A stretch of 64,000 nt of DNA from Massospora cicadina (lineage: Eukaryota; Entomophthoromycota; Entomophthoromycetes; Entomophthorales; Entomophthoraceae), in assembly GCA_022478985.1 (NCBI GenBank), contig JAKSZP010009315.1, positions 1-64,000 on the forward strand, given 5' to 3'. Position 1 is the stretch's first letter. Each line of letters opens with the position of its first letter. Made by a program: the position numbers and the translations under genes. This document shows, piece by piece, positions 12,001 to 23,452 of the stretch. The notes below the pieces were generated by a model that worked only from the letters and a program-made list of their open reading frames with translations, was not told the origin of the DNA and searched no databases.

Positions 12001-12589
12001 CTCTCCTCAGTTCACACAAGAGGTACAGGGGCTACCCATCCATGATGGCGTGATCCCCATTCGGCCCCATGTTCTATCCAGGGTGGACTACCTGGACATG
12101 ATGGACATCCCTTATTCCATTGAGACCCAAAAAACAATCTGGAAATATGTACATCACCCTCTGTTGCAGCCTCAAGTCCGCTCCCATGTGTGGCGCTACC
12201 TGAGGCAGGTGTATCATACAGATGAGCGCTCTAACGCTTTACACTCATCCTGTGTCGTGTGCGGCCAGTATGGAACGCTGTCCTACCGCCTGGAGAAGTG
12301 CCCCACCTCTAAAGTGATATGGCGCGAAGTTCAACGTATGCTGGGCCAGGATCAAACGCATCCCTTCAATCTGTCAAGAGATATGTTTGCTCTATCAATG
12401 GCCTCCTCCCTTCCACCCTCCCTCCATGCTCTGGTGGTTGCAATCGCCATGTGGACCATCCACACGATTGTCTTAGATGCCATCGCAGGCTCCACCCCCA
12501 CCCTCCCAGAAACTGTCCACAGATTTCGGTCTCATTTGGTGGACCACTTTCAAGTGTGGATGTTTGGATACCTCCCACCGCGTCGCTGA
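9075..12589 (+). pseudogene. L1 ORF2: endonuclease, reverse transcriptase and C-terminal zinc motif
   Basis: Begins MGETFTLGMLNIARLKASPS, homologous to the ORF2 starts of L2 and L3. APE-type endonuclease motifs: DILAIQESH (catalytic Glu), VNIYAPN, GDMNFW (the usual N is changed) and a SDH near 9742. RT: LDQQKAYDRV, RQGDPLSPLLYNFSLDPLL and AFTDDCVVG (11125-11155, FADD changed to FTDD, both aspartates kept). The C-terminal motif CVVCGQYGTLSYRLEKC (12251-12301) matches the RT zinc-binding motif with its histidine lost. Frames change many times between 9250 and 12000, so it is not translatable as one protein. It would have nicked target DNA and primed reverse transcription. Confidence 0.85.
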
Positions 12590-12681
12590 CAGCTGGTCTC
12601 CTCCTGGTTCCCAGTCTGGTTCATCAAATCAGACCCCTTCCTCCACACGTGCTCAATAGTGGCTATGGACCCTTCACACGT

Positions 12682-12783
<102 letters not shown>

Positions 12784-12927
12784 CCATAAGTGGCGTTCCC
12801 ACTGGCAACAAGAGATAGCACGCTTCTTTGGGGTGCCTCCCCCGGTACTAAGTTTATCTGTCCTGAGTCATATTTGGAAGTGTCCGTCCCATGGTCAGCC
12901 TTCCCCACAATAAAATTAAAAGCTTTT

Positions 12928-14231
12928 ATAGGCTCCCCAAGAAGAATTTTTCCCTTTGACCAACTTTTGTAACATTGAATCTGGTATTGCATTCACTCTT
13001 TTCACCATCCCATTAATTCCTTGGCAATAGGCAATGAACACAACTCACTTTATTTCCATAAATTTGTTTATTCTAGAAATCACATAAGATGGAAAATTTG
13101 TCCTATTGTCACTTATAAATCTTGAGGACATCCATATTGATAGACAACTTAGTCCAACATAAATTCTTTGTAATCATTACATCCAATCTACTTAGGTCTT
13201 TCATTTCAACCCATTTGCTTAGAGGGTCTATTGTGACAATTATGTATTTCACGCCCCAGTGCTGACACTCAACGGTCACATAAGGTCTATGGACACTGTG
13301 TGCCATGCAAAACTAGGGTGTACTAGCCTGTAACCACAACGCTCTTGTGCAGCTTGTGAAGCTTGCACTCCACAAAACAGGCTAGATTGTCCATGACATT
13401 GTAGTTGATCGATTTTCTTGTTACTAGCAAATATGATACACAGTCTTCTTTAGGCCAACATTGCCAATGACTTTATAAGTGGATAAATAATTTCCACACA
13501 TTCTGACTGTTTAATAAATAAAAACTGTTTTCCATCAATCATTGTGTATAACTGATTATTTCTAAATTGGTATTCTCTATCACTTTTCTTAGAGCGCTCT
13601 GAATTTCTTGGGGTTCATCCCCTAATATCTCCTTTGATCATCCGCTGAAATAACTCATCAGCCTGATGATAAACAACTTGAACAACTGGCAATCTTGATA
13701 TTCCATTGGCATTTTGATGTGCCATTCCTTTTCTGTAAAAAAATTCAAAGTTATATGCATACAAATTTAAATCCCAACGTTCCAATTGGCCCTCTGGTTC
13801 CTTCATGTTTTGAGCCAGCACAGGGACAAGTGGTCAGTTACAATTTTAAAGTGCATCTTGTATGTAGACTCAAAGTTGTTTGCAGGTGTGTTTTACTGCC
13901 AAGAAACTCAAGCTCTGTTATGGTATAGTTTATTTCAGCTGGTGACAGGTTTCTTCTCACATATGCTACTGGATGTTCTTTCCTGTTGTCATCCATTTGA
14001 CTTAAAACTGCCCTAATCGCCATTAATAAGTAATTTTCTTTAATTATGAATTCCCAATTGAAATTTGGGTACTTTAACACTGGGCTTCTCATGAGATAGT
14101 TTTAGCTTATCAAAAAGAATTATGTGCCCTATCAATCTACACAAATCCTTTTTGGATCTTTCAATAGGCGAAATAAGGTCTCAGAAAATACCTGCGCTCT
14201 TATGAGGAACTGGTGGTAATATCTGATCATC
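12928..14231 (-). pseudogene. Element C integrase core, RNase H and RT C-terminus
   Basis: Minus strand, right to left: the RT end (IRYYHQFL-like, near 14210), RNase H (13838-14092: AVLSQMDDNRKEHPVAYVRRNLSPAEINY; 13615-13821: ERWDLNLYAYNFEF then HQNANGISRL), and the integrase core (13109-13306: WGVKYIIVTIDPLSKWVEMK, containing the first catalytic Asp). The integrase then runs to the L1 insertion (ILLGEPIKAF at about 12960). Multiple frameshifts. The right edge at 14231 is the insertion site of element D. Confidence 0.8.
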
Positions 14232-14981
14232 TCTGGGAATCTTATATGACCACATTATCCAGCTTGGGACTAGTTAAGCTTTATTTATTTGAGTTATTAG
14301 CTCATATATTTAATTTAGCTTATTGATTAAGCTTTATATGACAACTTAATTGTGTCATTTATTCGGCAATAATAACTGACCAAATGGTTAATTGTAATTC
14401 TCAGAGGATCGTGTACAATGATAATTATGGTTAAGATTTTATTAGAGATTGTTGCCAACAACATGGATATGAGTAAGTCAGCTCAAAAATTGGCAATTAC
14501 TCATGGGAAATCGTCAGGTTTGGTAGCAGACATGTGGGCTTATATAAATGGCAATTTAGATATGATGTTCCTCATGGTTTAACTGAAATCTTTCCCAAAA
14601 ATAGAATCAATATTCTTTTTGGTGGCTAGGCATGCTGAGACCAATGTAGTTACCACGGCTTACCCCTAGCAGATGTCCTCCCTTACTTTCGCCTATAAAT
14701 ATCGCCTAATTTTATATATAAAAAACCTTAGACCTATATCTTTTATTTTATTGTATTTTGTAGTTCATTTGTTTCTTGTTGAAGAGAGTTTTTGTCTAAG
14801 GTCAAAGCCAGAGTGAAGCTGAAGTCACTTTCATAATCATATCTGCCAGGAGTTGGTCCAAATCTACCCATTTATTCAAACTTGACTATGCTAATTGGTT
14901 CATACAATTAGCATATCCATATTTATTCAGAGTCAGCAGTTAAGCAAACCTGTGCACTAGTGAAACCCCCACAGTTTTACA
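14232..14981 (+). repeat. 5' LTR of element D
   Basis: 750 bp. It aligns with 36310-36814 and 42039-42329. Shared blocks include TTATCCAGCTTGGGA, TTATTGATTAAGCTTTATATG, ATTCTCAGAGGAT, CTTAGACCTATATCTT, CCCATTTATTCAAACTTGAC and GTGCACTAGTGAAA. It ends in TTTTACA and is followed after 2 nt by a TGG-starting primer binding site. Confidence 0.88.
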
Positions 14982-14983
14982 CG

Positions 14984-15001
14984 TGGTGCTCACTACAGGG
15001 G
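14984..15001 (+). other. tRNA-type primer binding site of element D
   Basis: TGGTGCTCACTACAGGGG starts two bases after the LTR end and begins with TGG, the complement of a tRNA CCA end. Its extent is a guess, and I cannot say which tRNA matches. It contrasts with the self-complementary site of family A. Confidence 0.6.
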
Positions 15002-17480
15002 TTGAGTTAATATGAAATTAATAACGCCAAGTTATTTAACTAATATAGAGCATCAAAGAAACGAGGAAGAAGGATCATAAGCAGCCCATCAAGGAAACAT
15101 CCAATTAGAGGCGGGTATAATGGTGAATACCTAATATATTCATCTATTAACAATTGGAGTGAACAAGAACACTGTAACAATCTACAAACCACCTTTGGAG
15201 CAAATCCAAGAAAATTTATCCTGTATTAGCGATATCCTGATGAGAGGATTCCAAATTTTACTGACCAAATCATCTGATTGAAGCTGTGTATTATTCCACC
15301 TCACAACCAATCAGGAATAGCAAAGATGACACTTTCAAAAACTTCAGCAATATGAACACTTCGACCTTAGTGGGTTATCTGCAAAACATTGGTAACATTT
15401 GTATATATGTTATCAAGTATTTGCAGACAACTACCCAAAACATGAGAGCTATCCAAGTCTGAAAACAGGCAGTGATTGCCAATCTATTCAAGTACACTTG
15501 ACACAACAGCGTACAACAGTAGGCGGTAATGCAACAACTAGACATCTGCTTTCAGCATATTTACGCTGGCTTGGACTCTACATCACAGTGCTCAGCAACT
15601 AAACACCCAAATTAAGAATTTGGTGGCTGAGCTGAATACCAAACTTTAGGGATAATCAAAGAGATTATCAACCAAATTGGGTTCAATCACTGATGGAAGC
15701 ATGATGTGGACAATCACTGCCAATTGGCTGAATCAAATATTGCTGATTTGGTTCAAGCTTAGAAGGCAACTGTGCTAATGGTCGCTGCCAACACCAAAAC
15801 CCACATGGTCATGATCTATTAAATCAAGGGGAGATGGGAAATTAAAAATACTGAAGATATGGAGAGATAATTTAAACTATTCAGCGAGAAAATAGAGCCA
15901 AAATTGACAAGTTTTATATGGAGATAGAATTTGTCAATAGTAATGATTAGAATTGGCAACTCAATCTGAATTATTTTTTTGCATAAATTAATCAAATTAG
16001 ATGACAAAATGTTAAGTATGAAAAGGAAAATTGTGAACTATACAAACATCTATTCAATATCCAAAATCAAGAGGCCATGTTGCGAAAGAAATCAAAACCT
16101 TGAAAGTAACTTTACAAGGGGAAATCAATAAAAATCATCAACTCTGGGAAAATGACTGAAAACGCTTGTCTTAGGAGAAAAAGGTCCTTAGACGAAAAAT
16201 TTTCAAAAAAAACTCTAAATGTATTTGCTCATGAAATGAGTACCATGAATAAAATTCATTTGAGGATGAGTTGGCATCTATTGAAGTAGAAAGTTGTGCT
16301 GACAGCATGATCCAATCTTTTCAGAAAATGCCCTCAACCAATGCGGCACTTCCTGAAGTTAAACCTGAAGTAACTTCTTTGCCACCCAAATCTAATTAGA
16401 AATGCTGCACCAATCATCATCAAAGATTTTAAGAGCACTGTGAAGTTGCCCATTCTCCATTATAATAATGCACCTGTCTTCTTCCATTTATTTGAGATGA
16501 TGTATGGCTATATCAACCAGAAGAAAGCTTTCATCGTCATAAATTGCCTTGATACTTTGTGTCTAAAATAGTCTTAACTTACCTTTGCGGATGGAGAACT
16601 GGAGCTATAAGGAGATGAAGGAAGCAAACTGAAAGAATTTGGCAGTCCAGATAAGATGTCAGCCCAGAAGTAAAGATTCTTGTGAATTCATTTTAAGAAG
16701 GATAAAACAGTGGGTGCATTTGATGATTGTTTTTATGATGAAGAACAAATCCTCAATGGGACTAATATGATGACCAATTTTAATGAAATGATTGCAATGC
16801 AGAACGCGTTGCATTCTCACCAAGACTTGCACCAAATGATCGCGTCCACTCTTACTAGCAAATACATCATTTCTCAAGTGGTAAACCATCTAAAGGTCTT
16901 TTCAGCAACGTTTAAGGCACCAAATCAACATATAAAATGAATCACCAGTCAAACAATATTAAGGGTTTGGGACAATTCCCTGACAAATCCAGAGATTTCA
17001 ACAGTCATGGAAATAATATAAACAGTATGAAGGATCTAGACCGCCCTAATAAGCCCCAGTAGCATTGTAATAAATGTGGACAACCTGATCATTTCGCCAA
17101 TAACTGTGGGCAACGTAAACCTAAGGATAAGGTCAACTTAGTCCAGCCCAAGGAGAAACAAAAAAACTTCTGACGGGCAGGGAAAAGACCATGTGGTCTA
17201 GATGAGGGACAGTCTAGAACTGCAGGTAACCAAATTCCCAAGATAAATTATATGAATTAAAAAATGGATCTATATATGGATGAGCTTGAGGAGACCCTTC
17301 ATCAAATTGTCTACCAATATGTAAACATGATAACGAGATCAAAATCAAAGGAAATTGCCCTTGAAATTGTAAAGGAGATAGCTCGCCTGTATACCTGACA
17401 ACTTGTGGAAAAATTCCAAAACGCTGAAGATTAAAACTGGCTTATTGAATGCCAAGTTAGACGAAGTCAATTATCAATTC
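15002..17480 (+). pseudogene. Element D leader and gag with CCHC knuckle
   Basis: Mostly degenerate. A readable Gag piece is at 16710-16940. The nucleocapsid motif CNKCGQPDHFANNC (17066-17107) is an intact CX2CX4HX4C. It is followed by KDKVNLVQPKEKQ, a tail also seen in elements C (KDQINLIQTKE) and G (KEELNLVQAKEK). Stops and frameshifts occur throughout; the start codon cannot be placed. Confidence 0.72.
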
Positions 17481-17559
17481 TGATTGGTACAATTTGTGAA
17501 ACGTTCCTCAATATATCAGCTCAATTGATTCATACCCTGTATTTGGCCAACAAATCTGT

Positions 17560-18009
17560 TATACTTGCAGTAAAAGATAGCTTATCTTATTTTTCTGAGA
17601 TCATGTATACATATATTTTAGTAATCAAGTTTACATCAGGGCAATAATTGACAGTGGAGCGCCAATCAAAATAGTATTAAACAAATTAGTTAAGAGATTA
17701 AAGGCCAAACTGGATCTAGAGCACAATAAGCAGGATGGGTCAGCTGGCCCTAACTCTACCACTTCCTGTGGGGCCTATAGCACTCTGCCACTATGGTTTG
17801 GATCCTTGGTCATATTGGCGCCAGCGATTATTCTAGCCAATCAGAATTACAACATCCTCATTGGCACCAACTTCTTGTAGAAGTATGAGGCCAAATGTGA
17901 CTTTGAGGAAGACACTTTGACATTTCTGGGGCAGACGTTGCTGCTGATTTATCGATGCAAGGGGAAGGCACCCCTCAGTAAGAGGAATAATTTCATTAAT
18001 ATAATCTAT
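17560..18009 (+). pseudogene. Element D protease
   Basis: IIDSGAPIKIVLNKLVKRL carries the DSG catalytic triad (Asp codon 17650-17652). TTSCGAYSTLPLWFGSLVIL and ILANQNYNILIGTNFL follow, closely matching the element C protease (SCGAYSELPLWFGSLVV). A stop follows TNFL. The region ends at the 13-bp duplication (18010-18022) that marks the F insertion, and pol resumes at 25855. Confidence 0.75.
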
Positions 18010-18354
18010 AAGGATGGGATATCAAACTCTCTTTTGCTTCAACATCTAAATTGAAGCCATTTGAATCTTTTAAAAAAATACAAAAACTGCTCAATTGAGC
18101 TAAAACTTATGAATGTCAATGCATTTGATGCCTGCTGCCCCAGCTTGAGGTGGTGGTGTGCCACCATCTGGCATATTTCAGCTGCCGCCAAAGTGCACCT
18201 GGGCTGGCTCTGCTAGACCCCCTAACACTATTTGGAATTATGTCCCCTTAGGACTTGGCCCACCATCTTGCGAGTTCCCAGGAAGTTCTCTGGAGCCCTT
18301 TGGTGCTTCACAGAGCAATTTGCATCTTGGCATCTGGGTCAAATATTAGAACCT

Positions 18355-19194
18355 TGTAAGGAGAGTGTCTATAACTCTCCTGTTCCCAGCGTGGCAGTGC
18401 TCGGTGCACAGGCCCAACGCCAGGGGAACTAGCCATTAGAATTAAAATCATTATTGCCCAGCAGAGGGTGCTAGAGCAATAATAATTCAAGCAAAGAAAT
18501 GCTATAGATAACCAGCCAAAATTGTTGCAGTGCACATTGAGAAATGGGGTAAATGACCCAGGTTGGAGGGGACCTGGACGAACAAATGGTGCATGAGAGA
18601 ATAACCTCACAGTGTTTACAATGGCGAGTTGAACAAAGCTTGAGACCTTCTCAAAGGGGTCCGCGCACATGAACGTTTAGAATAACATAAAAATGGTAAA
18701 GACGGGGGAATTTTATTTGGGAAGTCGACCAACAAGGATGTTGTTCAGGGAAAACCTATTTAAACTCGAATGGGGGATTAGGGGTTATGCCACAGTGGGC
18801 CCAAGCACTGACCCATCAATAGGGCAACACTGCCATCCAAATTAGTTGAATAGGCCAAAACTTGACTTCACTCAAGTGATTGATTGAAGTTGGATTCAAC
18901 CTGAGCGCGTTATTTCGTAAGTGTAAAGGGTTTTGAATGCCCATTCCTTGACAAACTGAATCAAACCATCCACATTTATTTGGTAGACCATTCGTTTTAA
19001 CACCTGGCCTGACGTCAGGGGCTGGGCACTTGGCACCCCACAAGTACCAACCTGGGCATATTTTGCCTGTACCCAGCGTTGGTCTAGGGTATGCTTCAGG
19101 TCTGAGAGGCCCTGTAATTTCACCTTCTGGGCCTCCTGGCGCCCAGCATTGTCCTTAGGGTCAGTCCCTACTATGATGTCATGGGACCATGACA
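18355..19194 (-). repeat. 3' LTR of A2
   Basis: Bounded by TGTAAGGAGAG and ACCATGACA on the plus strand. Adjacent at 19195-19209 the minus strand reads AGGAGGAGAGGGTAA, a polypurine tract identifying the 3' LTR. Transitions at CpG sites account for many differences from the other LTR. Confidence 0.95.
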
Positions 19195-19274
19195 TTACCC
19201 TCTCCTCCTGATGGGGATCAACCCCCCTCCAGGGGCTTGCGCAAGGGAAAAGTTCTTGTGGGCAGGGGCTAACT

Positions 19275-20760
19275 TCATGGCAGCGATGGTCGGTTTGGGT
19301 TGAGATCCTGCAGCCTGGGGAAACGCTTGTGGAAGGCTCCAATCAGATCTTGGGCATGCACACAGTCGCACGCTGGAACCCAACTGTTCTCTGCAGCATC
19401 AAAGCCCTTCCAGGATACCAGGTACTCCAGTCTTCTTTTAACGCGGCGGGAGGCAACTATCTCTTCCACCTCCCACTCTGGCGCCCCATCCACGAGATAG
19501 GCCTCAGGAGTCTCTGATGGGGGACCCTCAAACAATGTAAGTTTGCTCTCATGAAAAATCAAGAAGATCTGAAATGAAGGGGGAAGATCCAGCTGGTATG
19601 AGGCATGGCCCACCTTTCTAACAACACGGTAAGGGCCAATCCTCTTAGGTCCTAGCTTCTTGCATGGTTGCTTGATAGGGATGTTTCAAGCATCAAGCAT
19701 CACAAGATTCCCTTCCTTAAACGCAGGACCCACTTGGCGCTTCCCATCAGCATTCTCCTTAAACACTTGCATTGCCGCTTCCAAGCTTGTGGAAACCCCC
19801 TGATGAACCTTCTTGATTGTTTTGGCAAAGTCCACAACCGCTTCAACCTTAGACCCACAGCTGGGCTCCTATGTTAAAGGCGGGGTTAAAGCCATGGCTG
19901 GCGAAAAATGGGAATAACCGATTGAAAAGTGCAAGGTATTTTTGTAGCTGAACTGGGCCATGGGAAGGTGAGAAGCCCAATCTGAATGATCTGCAGCAGT
20001 GTAACACCGCAGAAACTGTTCCAAGCACTGGTTCACTCGTTCAGTCTGCCCATATGATTGGGGATGATAGGCAGTTGAATGGCAAGGGCGAATCTGAAGA
20101 GTCTTACACAACTCTTCCCAAAAAATGGAGGTAATTTGGGTCCCCAGTCACTGATAATCTCCTGAGGAACCCCATGGAGCGCAAACACATGGGTGACGAA
20201 AAAGCCTAGCCATCTCCGCTGTGGTTATTGTGGTTCTGCAAGGAATAAAGTGGGAAAACTTCGTAAAATGGTCCACCACCACCATGATGGCATCATAACC
20301 ATCAGAGACAGGTAGTGTCCACAATGAAATAAACTGAGAGAGAAGTCCAGGGCCCATCAGCCTTTTGGACTGGTACCAACAACCCCGCTAAAGGTTGACG
20401 ATTGGGTTTCATCTGGTTGCATACCAGGCACTCCTTAAAATAACGCCCCACCTGAGCAGGCAAGCCCTTCCAATTGTAGGTGCGACGTATCAACTCCAAG
20501 GTCTTTGCTTTCCCCAGATGACCAATGGTGATTCCATCATGATGGTCCCAAATGATTTCCAGGCGCAGTGGTCCAGCAGGTACCCAAAGGCGTCCCTGGA
20601 ACCACACCATCTCATCCTTTACATGATAGCCCCTGGATAGATCCTCTTGATTTGAAGCGCTCTTTGCAAGTACCATGGTATATTTGCCTGACAGCGGCTG
20701 AGAGAGGACGACCTTTCTGAACATACCATATTTCTCCATGTTATCCTGAGGTGCAAGCGC
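19275..20760 (-). pseudogene. A2 integrase with C-terminal chromodomain
   Basis: The HHCC zinc domain lies within 20302-21135 (DHHDGITIGHLGKAKTLELI and KECLVCNQMK). Core: SDGYDAIMVVVDHFTKFSHF (first Asp), IISD near 20150 (second Asp) and TERVNQCLEQ (Glu) with AYHPQSYGQTERV. Then GPKRIGPYR-type and MGHASYQLDLPPSFQI segments lead to the chromodomain at about 19300-19480 (EWEVEEIVASRRVKRRLEYL then VSWKGFDAAENSWVP). The frames 20357-20148, 20111-19869 and 19613-19275 are separated by small indels. It would insert the cDNA, with the chromodomain guiding site choice. Confidence 0.88.
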
Positions 20761-22366
20761 TGGCCCGTTAGCCAGGGGAGAGGGAAGTAGCGACAGAATT
20801 TTACTTAATGGAATCATACCCTGTGTGTTGTGCACTTCTACCTCCTTGGGGTCAGGGGCTAAAGCAGGGTTGCGGCTCAAAGCATCCTCCAAACCATTAT
20901 CCTTGCCCTTGGTGAACTCATACGTGAATGTAAATTGGGCAAGGGTCTCATGCCAATGGGTCTGCCGTGGTGTTAGGACATGAGGAGCGCGGTAGTACAG
21001 CAATGCACAGTGGTCTGTATGTACGCGGAATGGTTGGGTAGAGCCATGCAAGTTGTGACACCAATATGTCAGCGCCTCCACCACTGCTAGTAACTCCTTG
21101 TCATAAATGGCGTAATTCAACTCTGGCAAAGACATTTTCTTAAAAAATATCTCACTGGATGCTCTATCTCATCTTCACCTGCTTGTAACAAGGCAGCCGC
21201 TATGGCGAAGTTGGAGGCATCCATAGACACAATGAACTCCTTTGAAGAGTTGACATGACGAAGAACAGACGTGGACAACAGGGTGCACTTTACTGCTTGG
21301 AAATCATCCAACAAAATGGGGGACCACTGAAGAACCTTGGCCCTGTTGGCCTTGTATAAGGGAGCTGCCACCTTAGACAGATTGGGAGTGAACTTTTTGA
21401 GGAATGCGCATGTCCCCAAAAAGCTTCTCAATTTCTTGACTGAGGAGGGGTAGGCCACTCACGAATTGCCTTCTCCTTGTCTGGAGTTATCATGTGTCCC
21501 TGGTCAAACATGACGTTGCCCAGAAACGTTACCTGAGACTTGAAGAACTTGCACTTTGAAATTTTGAATGTAAGGCTGACTGCCTTTAACCGCTCCACCA
21601 CTTGCCGAAGGTGGACTGTATGGGACTCCTGATCAGGGGAAAACATCAGGATATCATCCATGTAGGCAACAGTGCATACCCCTAACAGGTCCCTAACGCT
21701 GCATCAATGCATCATTGAAAGATTGCAGGGGCATTCTTAAGCCCAAAGGGCATGACCCAAAACTGGGACATTCCTTTTCTGGTGTGGAAGGCGTTTAACC
21801 ACTCCTAGCCCTTCTTTATCTGGATCTGATTAAACGCATTGAGGCAATCCAGCTTGGAGAAGACCTTCGCCTTCTCCACATAGCGCTCAATCTGTGAATC
21901 CAAAGGGATGGGACGGAGGTCTAGTACAGTGACATTGTTAAGGTTCCCGTAGTCCACACATGGGCATAAAGTACCATCAAACTTCTCCAAAAAGAGAAGG
22001 GGGAGCACACAGGAGAGGTACGCTGAAAATTGCACCTTTAGCCAACTGTTCCTTCAACCACACATCCAACGCCTCTTTCTCCCGGACAGTCAATGAGTAA
22101 ATGGGTGAAGATATATGCACCAGATCCACCGTGAGCTTGAAGTCACAATTGAACTCAGAATGCTCAGGGAGTGCGTTGGCGGATGCTGCATCAAAAAAGG
22201 ATTCCAAAACCTCCAAACAGGAAGGTAAGGAAAATCCCACGGAGGAGGAGGTCTTCAGCAAAGGAGCAAGATAAGGTGTGGGAACATTGGGCCGATGAGG
22301 TAATGGTCCCTGGGCATTATCCTCCGACAAGGGAACGATCAACTGGTGACTGTTTACCAAAGACAA
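20760..22366 (-). pseudogene. A2 reverse transcriptase and RNase H
   Basis: RT from 22366: LKEQLAKGAIF, CVDYGNLNNVTVLDLRPIPL, KVFSKLDCLNAFNQIQIKKG, then the catalytic YMDD (21653-21664) in AYMDDILMFSPDQE. Thumb: KCKFFKSQVTFLGNVMFDQG. The connection LRSFLGTCAFLKKFTPNLSK leads to RNase H (DASNFAIAAALLQAGEDEIE; MSLPELNYAIYDKELLAVVE; FRVHTDHCALLYYRAPH). The frames break near 21990, 21700, 21430 and 21130. This is the only family-A copy in the window with an intact YMDD box. Confidence 0.9.
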
Positions 22367-22417
22367 GGATAGAGTATTTTATTTCAAATTTGTCCGACGT
22401 CAAACTTTCTCCACCAC

Positions 22418-22996
22418 TCAACCCCCAAAATAAAGGGGAATATGAGGTGTTGATAGCTTGAAAATGGTCGGACAGAAGATAGGAGCCCACCTGGAAGTCC
22501 ACCAACCCTTGACATCCAGCGCAGGGATACCTTGAGAAGCCCCACCTCTAGCCATACCACCTGGTGAGTAACTCAACTCAAGGTAGTCAGCAAGGTCTTG
22601 GTCAATAAAATTATTTGAGGCACCGGTATCCACTAAAATAGTTGTGCTGAACTTCCCAAGAGAGGATGTTAGGGTAGCAGTCAAGAGAAAGTATCTAGAG
22701 TGTGATTTATTCAAAGCAGAAAACGCCCCCAGTTTACCTAAATTTTCTTCTGTCTTGAGCAAACCATAAAGGTAGGTTTGGGAATCAAAGAAGGGGGAGT
22801 GGTAGTTGGCCACTCTTACTATTGAGGCCACATACCCCTCCATGCCTTCTGCAGGTGCATAAACGTTTTCATATTGTAAGCGCAGTTCCTTTTCAACTTC
22901 CTGAGTGCTGTGAATCATGGAAGAGGTCAAACGGGGATTTTCTGGTGTAATTCCATATACAGAATGGGTTAAAGATCTGAACCATGAGAAGGCCAA
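22418..22996 (-). pseudogene. A2 aspartic protease, DTG intact
   Basis: An open frame of 192 codons. TTILVDTGASNNFIDQDLAD contains the DTG active site (22622-22630), followed by LELSYSPGGMARGGASQGIP. Upstream residues (GYVASIVRVANYHSPFFDS) match the A1 and A3 equivalents. In this family protease is made as part of a gag-pol polyprotein. The frame continues toward RT through a shift near 22420. It is the reference for seeing the loss of DTG in A1 and A3. Confidence 0.85.
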
Positions 22997-23439
22997 TATG
23001 GTTCAGAGATATATCTCAGGTTTTTGTTATAAAACGCGTTTTAGACGTGAATGACCCTATCCCTTGGTACTGTGATGGAATGCCCGACGTTATCCAAAGC
23101 CAACACCCCCAGGCCTATCTGCGCCAATTCTGATGGCATTAGCTGAATGTGTGGGCAAAAGGAAGCTTGTTTATTTTATTCAAAATTGACAAATTTGGCA
23201 GAAAGTTAGGAGATCTTGACTTTCAGACCTCGAAGCATCCATATCCACCAGATACAAGCATGAAGGGTAAATATTTTCCAGTCAGAGGCAACCCCTAATA
23301 ACGCCGAGTTGCTCCAACCATTGGGAAAAATAGAAAACTGTGGTGCGGCTAATGACAGCTGACTCCCACACTTGGCGCCCACTATTCCCACTTCAGAAAA
23401 GATCCACACAGAAAAAGTTAATGCACATAGAGTTAACAG
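22997..23439 (-). pseudogene. A2 leader and gag leftover
   Basis: Only about 440 bp separate the PBS from the protease, whereas A3 has about 1.3 kb in the same interval. The minus strand near 23020-23034 carries the empty site of SINE copy 1 (TTTTATAACAAAAAC). Most of gag is therefore deleted. The short ORF 23206-23409 has no recognisable domain. Confidence 0.6.
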
Positions 23440-23450
23440 GTTGGTCGACT
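23440..23450 (-). other. Self-primer-like primer binding site of A2
   Basis: Two bases inside the 5' LTR the minus strand reads AGTCGACCAAC, exactly complementary to GTTGGTCGACT in the LTR (23817-23827 on the plus strand). That LTR sequence sits 31 nt after a TATA-like box, where transcripts should start. It is the arrangement known from Tf1-type self-priming elements. The site does not start with TGG. A3 keeps it with two mismatches (57771-57781). Confidence 0.65.
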
Positions 23451-23452
23451 AA

